Assembly: GCA_023419055.1 (NCBI GenBank)
Contig: JAEZYO010000356.1
Span: forward strand, 1-25,437
Length of the DNA stretch: 25,437 bases
Source: Pseudomonadota bacterium
Lineage (GTDB): Bacteria; Myxococcota; Polyangia; Polyangiales; Polyangiaceae
Direction of reading: 5' to 3'
Under the pieces are notes generated by a model. That model was given only the letters and a program-made list of their open reading frames with translations, made no database searches and was not told the DNA's origin. The translations under genes and the position numbers were made by a program. How positions within the stretch are numbered: position 1 is the first letter of the stretch; the number at the start of each line of letters is the position of its first letter. Below are positions 7,144 to 15,112 of this stretch, piece after piece.

Positions 7144-8381
7144 GGTGGCTTCGGTTGGCCTGGGGCGGGACGGCGCTCGCCGCGACCGCGTGCGCCTCCA
7201 GCAAATACGTGGAGAGCCCGCTCGCGCGCAACCACCACGGCAAGCTCGAGCTCCGCGAGGCCCGCGGCGGGAGACCGACGCCCTCCGAATCGCAGGTTTT
7301 GGTGCGGTATTTGCGGGCCGGCGGCGTCTATTTCGAGTGGCAGGGGCAAGCGCTGATGACGGCACCGTTCGCCACCAACTACCCCTTGTTCGGCGAAGTC
7401 ACGGTCGTCGATGCGCGGCACGTCGAGACGCATCGCCGCGCGACGCTTGCGCGTCACCTTTTGGCTCAGCAGGTGAACCCCGATCGGGCCGCCATTTCCG
7501 CCATGATGTCTGGGGGAATGCGCCTCGACCGGGTCGACGCGCTGCTCGTCGGGCACAGCCACTACGATCACATCGGCGACGTCCCGGTCTTGCTCCGCGA
7601 GTACCTCCCGAACGCGCGGCTCTTCGTCAACGACTCGGGGAAAAAGATGCTCGCGGGTTCGCCGGATCTCTTTCGCCGCGCGACTTCGATTCAAGAAGAG
7701 CGAGGTTTCTTGCCGCCTGACTACCGCGAGCGGAACGGCTTGATTCGCTTTCGTGCGCTCCGTTCCGAGCACGCCCCCAACCTGGAGGTCTTCGGCCATG
7801 ACCTCTCTTGGGCTCCGGGTGAGCTCGACGAGCCCTGGCGCGAGCCGTTCGAGGCTCACCGGCTCGACGAGCTCCGCGTCGGGACGACCTTCGCCTTCTT
7901 GATCGACTTCCTCGATCCTCGAAATCGAGAGCGCGTTGCTTTCCGAGTTCACTACCAGGACGCGGCGAGCACTCCCGACAAGGGCTACCCCGACGCCGAG
8001 ACCATCGCGGAGCGCGCGGTGGATCTCGAGGTCGTGACCATGCCGGGCCGCGAAACCTTGGAGGCCGGCCCCGAGCAATACCCGAGCGGCGTCCTCCGGC
8101 ACAATCGCGCGCGGCACGCGCTCGTGATCCACTACGAGGACTTCTTCCGTCGAGTCTTGACCCCGGAGGGCGACTCCAACGGCGTGCGGCTCATTCCCAC
8201 GCTGGTCGGCGAACACAGCGAGGAGTTTTTGCAAGCCGTGGTCGACGCCATCGAAGCTCCGAACCCCGGCCCCTGCCGAACCCCGGAGCGCGTGGAGGGC
8301 CTCTGCGCCGACGCCTTCACGCTCCCTCTACCCGGCGAATGGCTGCTCTTCGACGCCGAGCGACCTACGGATCCCAGATGA
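7128..8381 (+). CDS. Metallo-beta-lactamase-fold lipoprotein (UlaG/NAPE-PLD-like)
   Basis: The ATG at 7128 gives 417 residues; a GTG at 7110 would add six. The N-terminus is a signal sequence ending LAATAC, a weak lipobox with Cys22. The metal-binding motif of the metallo-beta-lactamase superfamily is complete as GHSHYDHIGD (142-151, H-x-H-x-D-H). Later candidate ligands are His215 (SEHAP), Asp278 (YQDAAS) and His335 (VIHYEDFF). A long N-terminal strand region before the HxHxDH motif resembles the NAPE-PLD/UlaG branch, which includes phospholipases and lactonases. The C-terminus contains a Cys pair (383, 393) not needed for the fold. It is probably on the outer membrane or in the periplasm. 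Its stop overlaps the convergent gene by 17 bases. Adjacency to a PAP2 phosphatase would suit phospholipid turnover, but that is only suggestive. Confidence 0.85.
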   Translation: MTISSWWLRLAWGGTALAATACASSKYVESPLARNHHGKLELREARGGRPTPSESQVLVRYLRAGGVYFEWQGQALMTAPFATNYPLFGEVTVVDARHVETHRRATLARHLLAQQVNPDRAAISAMMSGGMRLDRVDALLVGHSHYDHIGDVPVLLREYLPNARLFVNDSGKKMLAGSPDLFRRATSIQEERGFLPPDYRERNGLIRFRALRSEHAPNLEVFGHDLSWAPGELDEPWREPFEAHRLDELRVGTTFAFLIDFLDPRNRERVAFRVHYQDAASTPDKGYPDAETIAERAVDLEVVTMPGRETLEAGPEQYPSGVLRHNRARHALVIHYEDFFRRVLTPEGDSNGVRLIPTLVGEHSEEFLQAVVDAIEAPNPGPCRTPERVEGLCADAFTLPLPGEWLLFDAERPTDPR

Positions 8382-9318
8382 AGCCGACGCGCAGCCCGCC
8401 CCGCACGAAGTGCTGCGCTGCGCGCCCGCCGCTCGGCACGTAATACTCGTACGCCACGTGGGCGCCCCCCCAAGGGATGACGCCGCGAGTCCGAAGCGCC
8501 GAGATCCCGAGGCCGAAAGCGCCGCGCGCGCCGAAGCTGAAGGCGCCGTTGTCGGCTTGAAAGAGCGCGACCGGAGCGGTCTCGAAGTCGTAATGCCAGG
8601 CCACGTCGTGCACGCGCAGGACCAGCGGAACGGCGGGAAAATAGTTGATCACGAGCTCGGTGGGCTCGGTGCGCGGCTTGATCATCGCGCCGCCTCCGAA
8701 CTCGACACCGCCGAGCAGGGTCAGGCGCCCGTCGAGGCCGTAACCTGCGAGCACCCGAGCGAGCCCTCCGCCGCCGAGCGTCCAGGTCCCTTCCGTCTCG
8801 CGAACCTGCGCGCTGCCTCCCGACTCGAGGTTCAGCGTGAAGCGGCGGCGGTCGGTTTGTCGACCTGCGAAGTCGGGCGCGGGCTCGACCCAGAAGGGAC
8901 ATTCGTCCGGCGCGCGATCCATCGCGAGCCGCAGCGCGAGCAGCTGGCGCTCGAGGAACAGCGCGTCCTCGACCTCATCGTCGAGCACCTTGCCCTTGCG
9001 CTCGTAGAGCGCACGCGCGTCACCGAACGCTTCGTGTCGGCGTTCGAGCTCCGCGAGCGCGGCGCGTCGAGCCGCTTCCGGCGTACGGCAAACGGACTCG
9101 AGCACCGGCTTCTTGATCGAGCGCAGGGAGTCCTCGGACAAGAACCAGCCCGCGGACTCTTCGGCGTCGACGATGCGCTCGAGATCCGAAAGCAGCCCGG
9201 CCGTAGCCTCCGGCAACGGAGCTTCCGACGCGCGCGCTCGCGCCGTGACCGATGCGAAAGTCAGCACGAAACCAAGGCAGGAGAGCGCTAACCTAGGGCT
9301 GACCGGGCGGAGACGCAT
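8365..9318 (-). CDS. Secreted hypothetical protein with C-terminal barrel-like region
   Basis: The ATG at 9318 gives 317 residues with a clear signal peptide (hydrophobic about 9-24, cleavage after ARA at 28-30). The first mature part (about 35-135) is helical and charged, with heptad-like Leu spacing, and may form a coiled coil. From about 160 on the sequence alternates Gly/aromatic strands (TLGGGGLARVLAGYGLDG, GARGAFGLGISALR, GAHVAYEYYVPSG) and ends VGFIWDP, the look of an outer-membrane beta-barrel. Two cysteines (77, 140) flank the helical region and could pair. I do not recognise a family. A reading from 9390 adds 24 residues before the signal peptide and is rejected. It is divergent from the GH36 gene with a 70-base gap. 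Confidence 0.8.
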   Translation of the reverse strand: MRLRPVSPRLALSCLGFVLTFASVTARARASEAPLPEATAGLLSDLERIVDAEESAGWFLSEDSLRSIKKPVLESVCRTPEAARRAALAELERRHEAFGDARALYERKGKVLDDEVEDALFLERQLLALRLAMDRAPDECPFWVEPAPDFAGRQTDRRRFTLNLESGGSAQVRETEGTWTLGGGGLARVLAGYGLDGRLTLLGGVEFGGGAMIKPRTEPTELVINYFPAVPLVLRVHDVAWHYDFETAPVALFQADNGAFSFGARGAFGLGISALRTRGVIPWGGAHVAYEYYVPSGGRAAQHFVRGGLRVGFIWDP

Positions 9319-9377
9319 CGAGCGCCATGAGCCTAGGACGGGATCCCGCGGCTGGCGAGCCCGCAAAGGAGCGTTGT

Positions 9378-9392
9378 ATGAACACCTCATGA
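9378..9392 (+). other. Possible four-codon leader ORF overlapping the GH36 start
   Basis: A strong Shine-Dalgarno AAGGAG (9366-9371) is correctly spaced not for the GH36 ATG at 9389 but for an ATG at 9378 in another frame. That frame reads Met-Asn-Thr-Ser and stops at 9390-9392, its stop overlapping the GH36 start as ATGA. This could be a tiny upstream ORF that hands ribosomes to the enzyme gene. It could also be chance, with the enzyme starting at the in-frame TTG at 9374. Confidence 0.35.
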
Positions 9393-11416
9393 GTCTGATG
9401 CGGCTCGACCAGGGCGTGCTCCTCTCCGACGGCCTACCCCTCCTCCAGGGCTTGTCGCCCGAGCTGTCGCTCGAGATCGCTCCGTCGAAGATCGAGGGCG
9501 CTTTTCTACGCGTGCAATGCGCCGAGGCGAAGCAGCGCTTCCGCGTGCGACTCGGCCGTGTTCCAGGCGTGCGGCGCTTCGTCGCCTGCCACCGCTACGA
9601 ACCATTTTGGATGAAGCCGCGGGCCGGGACCGACCTCGCCGCGCTGCCCAAAGAGACACAGTGTCTCTGGCTCGAGCTCGACTCCGGTGAAATAGCGCTC
9701 GTGGTGCCCCTGATCGAAGCGCCGTGGCGCGCATCCCTCGAGGGTGACAGTGCCGGGCTGTGGGCGGTGCTCGACAGCGCCGATCCCTACAGCCGGGCGA
9801 GCGGCGGGCTGGTCGCGTACGTCGCGCTCGGCGACGACCCTTTCGAGCTCGCCGAGAAGAGCGCCGAAGCCGTTCACTGGCGCCTCGAACAAGGCAGGCT
9901 CCGCCGCGACAAACCCCTGCCCGGATTCGTCGACGATTTCGGCTGGTGTACCTGGGACGCCTTCTACCAAGACGTGTCCCACGACAAGGTCCGGGCCGGG
10001 CTCGAGAGCTTCCGCGAAGGAGGAGTCGAGCCGCGCTTTTTGATCCTGGACGACGGCTGGCAAAGCATTCGCGCTGAGCCGACGGGCGAACGCCGGCTCA
10101 GCGCCTTCGAGGCGAACGAGAAGTTTTCTCACGATCTCGGTCGCACGGTGCGGCTCGCGAAAGAAGAGTTCTCGATCAAGACCTTCATCGTGTGGCACGC
10201 GGTGCATGGCTACTGGGGCGGCGTCGACGGCGAGACGCTCTCGAGCTACGGCGTCGAGACCTGCCCGCGCTCCTACTCGCCGGAAATCCTCGCGCACACG
10301 CCGGTGCTCAACTTCGACTGGTGGGGCCCGCTCATGGGGCGCCCGGCGCTCGAGGCTCTCGGACGCTTCTACGACGACTACCACGCCGAGCTCGCGAGCC
10401 ACGGCGTCGACGGGGTCAAGGTCGACAACCAGGCCTCGGTGGAGTGCGTCGCGAGCGGCGTAGGAGGTCGCGTGGTCTCGATGCTCGCGCACCGTCGCGC
10501 GCTCGAGGCGAGCACGCGCAAGCACTTCGGCGGCGCGCTCATCAACTGCATGTCGAGCTCGAACGAGATGCTGTTTCAGACGCTGGACTCCACGCTGACG
10601 CGCACTTCGACCGACTTTTGGCCCAACGTCCCCGCCTCACACGGCGCCCACGTCTACACCAACGCGCTCGTCGGGCTCTTCTTCGGCGAGTTCGTTCACC
10701 CCGACTGGGACATGTTTCAGTCGGGACACCCCGCCGGCGCCTTCCACGCCGTCGCGCGCGCCGTGAGCGGCTCTCCGGTCTACGTCTCCGACAAGCCGGG
10801 CGCGCACGATTTCGCCCTCTTGTCCCGGCTCGTGCTCTCCGACGGCAGCGTCCTCAGAGCTCGCGGCGTCGGGCGCCCCACGCGCGACAGCCTGTTCGCG
10901 GACCCGACGAGCGAGCCGGTCTTGTTCAAAGTTTGGAACGAGAACGCCACCACCCACGTGGTCGGCCTCTTCAACGCCCGCCACGTGGACGGCGACAATG
11001 TCGTCTCGGGCGACGTCGGGCCGAGCGACGTTCCGGGTCTCGCGGGCGACGACTTCGCGCTCTTCCTCGTGCGGAAGGACGAGCTGTCGCGCTGCACCCG
11101 CGAGCAGAAGGTCGCTATCAGCCTCGCGACCCTCGAGGCCGAGATCGCGACCATCGTGCGGCTCGATCGCGGCGTTGCTGCGGTCGGGCTGCGGGACAAG
11201 TTGAACGGCGGTGGAGCCGTGACCCGGCAAGGGTTCGAGGGCGCGACGTACGTGGTGGAGCTCCGCGACGGGGGCGAGCTCGTCGCATTCTCTGCCGAGC
11301 CGCCCCTCAGCGTGCGCGCCGGTGGTGAGCCTGTGCCCTTCCGTTACTCGGGCGGACGCCTCGACGCCGACATTCGAAAGGGCGGTCCCATCCGCGTCGA
11401 GCTCTGCTTCGAGTAG
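9389..11416 (+). CDS. GH36 family glycosidase, raffinose synthase / Sip1-like
   Basis: The ATG at 9389 gives 675 residues. Motifs of the plant raffinose synthase and seed-imbibition (alkaline alpha-galactosidase) branch of GH36 occur in order: FGWCTWDAFY (184-193), LDDGWQS (220-226), nucleophile Asp346 in KVDNQ (344-348), acid/base Asp409 in RTSTDFWP (405-412), then GEFVHPDWDMF (433-443) and YVSDKPG (465-471). The catalytic barrel is followed by a C-terminal beta domain ending at RVELCFE. No signal peptide is present, so it acts in the cytoplasm, cleaving or transferring alpha-galactosyl groups. Hydrolase and galactosyltransferase cannot be told apart by eye. No sugar transporter or other glycosidase lies nearby, which is unusual for a catabolic enzyme. 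Starts further upstream (9113) would run antisense through the signal peptide of the neighbouring gene and are rejected. Confidence 0.93.
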   Translation: MSLMRLDQGVLLSDGLPLLQGLSPELSLEIAPSKIEGAFLRVQCAEAKQRFRVRLGRVPGVRRFVACHRYEPFWMKPRAGTDLAALPKETQCLWLELDSGEIALVVPLIEAPWRASLEGDSAGLWAVLDSADPYSRASGGLVAYVALGDDPFELAEKSAEAVHWRLEQGRLRRDKPLPGFVDDFGWCTWDAFYQDVSHDKVRAGLESFREGGVEPRFLILDDGWQSIRAEPTGERRLSAFEANEKFSHDLGRTVRLAKEEFSIKTFIVWHAVHGYWGGVDGETLSSYGVETCPRSYSPEILAHTPVLNFDWWGPLMGRPALEALGRFYDDYHAELASHGVDGVKVDNQASVECVASGVGGRVVSMLAHRRALEASTRKHFGGALINCMSSSNEMLFQTLDSTLTRTSTDFWPNVPASHGAHVYTNALVGLFFGEFVHPDWDMFQSGHPAGAFHAVARAVSGSPVYVSDKPGAHDFALLSRLVLSDGSVLRARGVGRPTRDSLFADPTSEPVLFKVWNENATTHVVGLFNARHVDGDNVVSGDVGPSDVPGLAGDDFALFLVRKDELSRCTREQKVAISLATLEAEIATIVRLDRGVAAVGLRDKLNGGGAVTRQGFEGATYVVELRDGGELVAFSAEPPLSVRAGGEPVPFRYSGGRLDADIRKGGPIRVELCFE

Positions 11417-11653
11417 CGGACCAGTGCGGTGTCTCAGAAGTAACAATCGCTTTGCGCAGCAAGTTTCCGGAGGCGGGAACGCCCCCGAGGACGTGCTAGT
11501 GCTGGCGCGGCGTAGCCGCGCGCTTGGCGAAGCCAAGCTCAGAAGGAGCAATCGGAACGATTGCGACTTCTGGGAACGGCACTGGTGCGCTAAAGTTCGG
11601 CATTGTCTGCGAGTCCCGCACTCGCTACGGTCGCCTGCAAAAGGAGCGACTGA
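11417..11653 (+). ncRNA. Highly structured leader before VOC gene (candidate cis-acting RNA)
   Basis: This 237-base gap holds a run of stem-loops on the sense strand of the VOC gene. Seen directly: GGCG/CGCC with GGAA loop (11472-11483); GCGCGGC-GTA-GCCGCGC (11505-11521); GCTTGGC-GAA-GCCAAGC (11522-11538); a long stem of CAGAAG and GCAATCG arms (11540-11572) whose only interruption is a GA/GA tandem mismatch, with a GAA loop; GCGAGT-CCCGC-ACTCGC (11609-11625); and GTCGC/GCGAC (11630-11650), whose loop contains the Shine-Dalgarno AAGGAG (11641-11646). The 5' arm of the long stem is duplicated upstream: 11433-11449 and 11538-11554 match at 15 of 17 positions, so two arms could compete for one partner. 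No T-run follows any hairpin, so simple termination is not obvious. An RNA role is inferred. Confidence 0.5.
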
Positions 11654-12424
11654 ATGCCGATCATCGATCGCCATCTCCCCGGGACGCCCACCTGGGTCGA
11701 TCTCATGACGAAGGATCTAGAGAAGTCCCGCGCCTTCTACGGAGGCCTCTTCGGCTGGGAGTTCTCGGTCGGGCCGGCCGAGACGGGCCACTACACGATG
11801 TGCACCCTCAAGGGTCAGAACGTCGCGGGCATGGGGCAGCTGCAAGAAGGCGCGCCGTTCCCACCCGCCTGGAGCCTCTATTTCGGGGTCGAGAGCCTCG
11901 AGCACACCATCTCCAAGATCACCGCGCGCTCGGGGAGCATTTTGGTGCCGCCCCTGGACGTCATGAACGAGGGCCGGATGGCGGTGTGCGCCGACTCGAC
12001 CGGAGCGGCGTTCGGCCTCTGGCAACCTCGGCACCACCGGGGCGCCGCCTTGGTGGAGGAGCCGGGTTCCATGACGTGGCACGAGGTGAACACGCGCGAG
12101 GCGGAGAAGGCGCGCGATTTTTACGCCATGGTGTTCGACCTCACGCCGCACCAGCTCGAGGGCATGAACTACTACACGCTGAGCAAGGGCGACAAACCGT
12201 GCTGCGGCGTGATGCAGATGAACGACGCCACGCCGGCGTCGGTCCCGCCGCACTGGACCAACTATTTCGCCGTGGCCTCGGCTGATCTCGCCGTGAAAAA
12301 GGTTCGGGATCTCGGCGGACAAGTCGCGACCGGACCGTTCGACACTCCGTACGGCCGCGTGAGCTTCGTGAGCGATTCGGCGGGCGTGAATTTCGCGATC
12401 GTTCAGCTTCCGCCCCAGGCATAG
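11654..12424 (+). CDS. VOC (glyoxalase/dioxygenase fold) protein with two domains
   Basis: The ATG at 11654 follows AAGGAG at 11641-11646 and gives 256 residues. The protein contains two tandem vicinal-oxygen-chelate modules, about residues 10-127 and 138-252. Each begins with the typical pattern W-x-(D/E)-(L/V)-x-T...(S/A)-(R/K)-(A/D)-F-Y...(F/D) (TWVDLMTKDLEKSRAFYGGLFGW region; TWHEVNTREAEKARDFYAMVF region) and ends with a D-S/T-x-G-(A/V)-x-F strand. It resembles the CFP30B/27-kDa-antigen type of two-domain VOC proteins in actinobacteria and proteobacteria, often annotated as glyoxalase or hydroxylase without proof of activity. Metal-ligand positions are not obvious in both halves, so some may be degenerate. 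It has no signal peptide. The unusually structured leader upstream suggests post-transcriptional control. Confidence 0.9.
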   Translation: MPIIDRHLPGTPTWVDLMTKDLEKSRAFYGGLFGWEFSVGPAETGHYTMCTLKGQNVAGMGQLQEGAPFPPAWSLYFGVESLEHTISKITARSGSILVPPLDVMNEGRMAVCADSTGAAFGLWQPRHHRGAALVEEPGSMTWHEVNTREAEKARDFYAMVFDLTPHQLEGMNYYTLSKGDKPCCGVMQMNDATPASVPPHWTNYFAVASADLAVKKVRDLGGQVATGPFDTPYGRVSFVSDSAGVNFAIVQLPPQA

Positions 12425-12463
12425 AAGGCGCGACTCCGCGGGCGGGGCGGCGCGACCGTCGAT

Positions 12464-13714
12464 TCAAAAGGCGAAGTTTACGCCGACGCTCGGTTCGAGG
12501 CCGAGGTGCCCGCCGCGATCACTGCCGAAGAGGCCGTAAGCTCGGAGCTCGGAGTCGACGAGGAAGGTCTCGGTCTTGAAAATCTCGAGGCCGAGGCCGC
12601 CGCCGAGGAGGGCCTCGTCCTTGCCCGTGAAGTGCGCGTAGCCGCCCCGAAGGGAAAAGTACGGGTTTGCGAACTCGCGGGTGCCGTTTCCGAGGTACTC
12701 CGAGTAGACGCGGCCGCTCACCGTCAGGAAGAGGCCGTCTAGCCCGTCGGTATCGGAATCGAGCCCGCGGAAGCCGAGCACTTCGAGCGCTATTTGGGGC
12801 CCGAGGCCCGCGCTGAACCCGCCCCCGAGATAGCCGTCGTCTCCGTCGTCGCCGCGGAAGTCGTGGAGATAGCTGAGGCGCACCCCCGGGTAGAACTTCG
12901 CGCTCGGCCGGACCACGATCTCGGGCGCGGTCTCGACGCTCAGGAGCGAGACGAAGATGGTGGCGCGAGCCGCGCGATCCTTCAAGAAACGAAGCTCGCC
13001 CTTGAGCTGCTCGATCTCACCGCGAACGCGGTTGAGCTCGCTCTCGACGCGCAGGACTTCGTCCACGTTCTTCGCCTGCGCGAGGATCTCTTCGTAACGC
13101 TTGCGCGCGACCTCCAGGTTCGAGAGGCGGATGGTCGCGTCGTAGAACTGCTTGCCGACGTCTTTCTCGGTCACTTGCCGGCTCTGCACCCACCCTACCC
13201 GTTCGAGCGCGTCGAGGAACGCCCCTGCCCCCGCCGTCGGTACCCGCAAGGCGATCTCGGCCCGAGCGACGTTACCGGACACGGAGAGCACGTCGTTCGT
13301 CACGACGGCGCCGCTCTTCTGAGCGAGGGTGCGCACCTGGCCGGCGGCGGTTCGGACATCTTTGACCTCGATCGACAAGTGCGCCTCGATGTCGACCATC
13401 TTCTTCGCCTGCTCGATCACCTGCTGATCGGAGGCGATCGACGCGGAGGGACCAGGAGCGGGAGACTGAGCCGGCGGAACCGGGGCGCCCGAGGAGGCGC
13501 TTTCGGGAGCAGCCGCGACCGCGTCGTTGTCGAGCGTGACCTCGGCTTCCCCGCGCTCGACGCCCATCCCGCCGGCTTCGGTCGGCGGCGCGTCCGCAGC
13601 CGCGGGCGGGGCCGGCGCCGCCGCTGTGTCCATCGACCTGGAGGCGGCTCCACAGCCCGGCAGGAACCCCAACACGAGCGCGACGTTCAAGACGTAAGTG
13701 ACCGATAGGCGCAT
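12464..13714 (-). CDS. DUF4349 lipoprotein with C-terminal beta-barrel
   Basis: I choose the ATG at 13714 (416 residues) because GGGAG lies seven bases before it, whereas the ATG at 13720 nearly touches that site. The signal sequence ends in a clean lipobox LPGC (Cys21). An Ala/Pro-rich linker follows to about residue 95. Residues about 103-255 match DUF4349: a strand region (MVDIEAHLSIEVKDV), the ALERVG segment, then a coiled coil (about 190-240) rich in Glu/Arg/Leu, then a short strand. DUF4349 usually ends in a membrane helix; here it is followed instead by about 150 residues of Gly/aromatic strands (YLGGGFSAGLGPQ, YFSLRGGYAHF) ending in GVNFAF, typical of an outer-membrane barrel. The role is unknown, probably in envelope structure. 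It is convergent with the VOC gene, 39 bases apart. Confidence 0.85.
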   Translation of the reverse strand: MRLSVTYVLNVALVLGFLPGCGAASRSMDTAAAPAPPAAADAPPTEAGGMGVERGEAEVTLDNDAVAAAPESASSGAPVPPAQSPAPGPSASIASDQQVIEQAKKMVDIEAHLSIEVKDVRTAAGQVRTLAQKSGAVVTNDVLSVSGNVARAEIALRVPTAGAGAFLDALERVGWVQSRQVTEKDVGKQFYDATIRLSNLEVARKRYEEILAQAKNVDEVLRVESELNRVRGEIEQLKGELRFLKDRAARATIFVSLLSVETAPEIVVRPSAKFYPGVRLSYLHDFRGDDGDDGYLGGGFSAGLGPQIALEVLGFRGLDSDTDGLDGLFLTVSGRVYSEYLGNGTREFANPYFSLRGGYAHFTGKDEALLGGGLGLEIFKTETFLVDSELRAYGLFGSDRGGHLGLEPSVGVNFAF

Positions 13715-13719
13715 CCACA

Positions 13720-13740
13720 TTCTCCCGATGGCAGGGAGAA
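13720..13740 (-). promoter_or_regulatory. Inverted repeat over the DUF4349 lipoprotein Shine-Dalgarno
   Basis: A perfect 7-base inverted repeat, TTCTCCC / GGGAGAA with a 7-base loop, covers the ribosome-binding site of the lipoprotein gene. In the transcript the GGGAG would be paired in this hairpin, so translation could depend on opening it. The same element could instead be a protein-binding site. It lies in the 66-base gap before the gene whose stop is at 13787. Confidence 0.4.
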
Positions 13741-13786
13741 CGCATACACCGCTCGGGGCCTTACAGCCTCGAAACCGACGGGCTCG

Positions 13787-15067
13787 CTATTGAATGAGCA
13801 CCGTTCCCACACCCTCCGACGTCGTCCCCTCGCACCCGGGGCAGCCGTTCTCGGTGCAGGGCGGCGGGTTGTCGAGGCAGTCGGGTCGAATCACGCCCTT
13901 CACGCTGAGCGAGCCGCTCACCTCGGGCGCGTCGGCGCCAGGCCGGAGGGTGAGCTCGAGCGCCGCCATCGCCCCGTCGTAGCCCGTGAAGTCGAAGCCG
14001 TAGTCGCCGCACGTCGCGGCGAACGCGCTCGCCTGCTTCGTCTCGCAGCCACCGGTGATGCGCACGTGATCGAGCGTACCGTCCTCGGCAGGGACGCTCT
14101 CGAGGCGCACCGGGAAGTCGTGATCGAGCGAGCCGTCGCTGGTCTTCAAGTGGAGCACGGCGCCAGTCGAGACCACGCCGGTCGGCGTCGAGCCCCAGGA
14201 GGCGATGAGGTCGGCGCAGCTCGGCGTCCCGTCGTGCTCGATCGAGATCTCGCCCGCGATCGACTCGCTGGACTTGGTGAGCTCGAGCGCTTCCACGCTG
14301 GAGACGAGGTCGAGCGCCGCCTGGCTCGAGGCCGGTCCGCCGTCGAGCGGCACCGTCACGCCGCCCATCGAGCAGGGGATCTCGGTCGGGAAGACACCGA
14401 GGGACTGCCCGTAGCTCGAGGCGACGTCGGCGCCCTTCAGCTCGTATTGGGCGTCCAAGCCACCCGAGAGCCCGAACTCGCTGATCACCGCGTTCAAGCG
14501 GAACGCGATCACGGTCGAGGCGCCGAGCGACTCTGGGTCGAACGCGAAGCTGCCGTTCAGCGCCTCGACATCGAACGAGTGATTCAAGGTCGCGAGGTTC
14601 GGCGTCGAAGCGTGAATCGGGCCGACGAACGTCTCGTCGAGCGCGCCCCCCTGGGTGCTCGCGTGCACCTCCACGTCCACCTCCACGCGGTCCGGGCAAT
14701 CGACCGCGATCTCGAAGGTGGTCTCCTTCGGGGTGCCCTTCATGAAGCGCGCTTGCGCCGGGGCGCCGAGCTCGAGCGTGAGCTCACTCGCGCCGGATTC
14801 AGGCCCGTATTCGTGCCCGCCCTGCTTCCAGAAGAACGGCGTCGTGTGACTGCCCAGGGCCGTCTCGAGCACCTCTTGGGCGGTGAAACCGAGCGGAGTC
14901 ACCTCGTCGAGATCGACGACGGTCGGGACGTAGTCACAGCCCGCCCCCTCCCCCGAGGTGTCCTCGTCGCCGGTCTGGCCTCCGTCGTGAGCGTCGCCGC
15001 CCGTCGAACAGGCAAGGAGCAAGGGAACCAGGCCGAGGAGCGGAAACCAAGATGAGGAAGCCGTCAT
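13787..15067 (-). CDS. Large secreted lipoprotein of unknown function
   Basis: The ATG at 15067 follows AGGTGG with a short spacer and gives 426 residues. The signal sequence ends in LLLAC (Cys20), followed by a Gly/Asp/Thr-rich linker to about residue 42, so it is a lipoprotein. The mature part is acidic and rich in Ser, Thr, Gly and short alternating strands, suggesting beta-sandwich domains (about 95-160 with an FEIAVDCPDRVEVDVEVH strand pair, and about 290-400). The C-terminus carries a cysteine cluster (DCLDNPPPCTENGCPGCEG) that could be disulphide-bonded. I recognise no family. The sequential stop/start arrangement with the DUF4349 gene (66 bases, same strand) would permit one transcript. 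The promoter region is shared with the divergent DUF4423-type regulator, which may control it. Confidence 0.82.
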   Translation of the reverse strand: MTASSSWFPLLGLVPLLLACSTGGDAHDGGQTGDEDTSGEGAGCDYVPTVVDLDEVTPLGFTAQEVLETALGSHTTPFFWKQGGHEYGPESGASELTLELGAPAQARFMKGTPKETTFEIAVDCPDRVEVDVEVHASTQGGALDETFVGPIHASTPNLATLNHSFDVEALNGSFAFDPESLGASTVIAFRLNAVISEFGLSGGLDAQYELKGADVASSYGQSLGVFPTEIPCSMGGVTVPLDGGPASSQAALDLVSSVEALELTKSSESIAGEISIEHDGTPSCADLIASWGSTPTGVVSTGAVLHLKTSDGSLDHDFPVRLESVPAEDGTLDHVRITGGCETKQASAFAATCGDYGFDFTGYDGAMAALELTLRPGADAPEVSGSLSVKGVIRPDCLDNPPPCTENGCPGCEGTTSEGVGTVLIQ

Positions 15068-15112
15068 GTCACCACCTATCGTCTCGGCCTATTCGAGCAT
15101 GTCGCCGCGGGG

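Noticed and set aside
9113..9388. Upstream extension of the GH36 frame
   Set aside because: It runs antisense through the signal peptide region of the divergent secreted protein and has no similarity to the enzyme family.
12794..15055. Plus-strand open frames opposite the two lipoprotein genes
   Set aside because: They are antisense to genes with lipoboxes and recognisable domains, and their translations are Arg/Glu/Val/His-rich without motifs.
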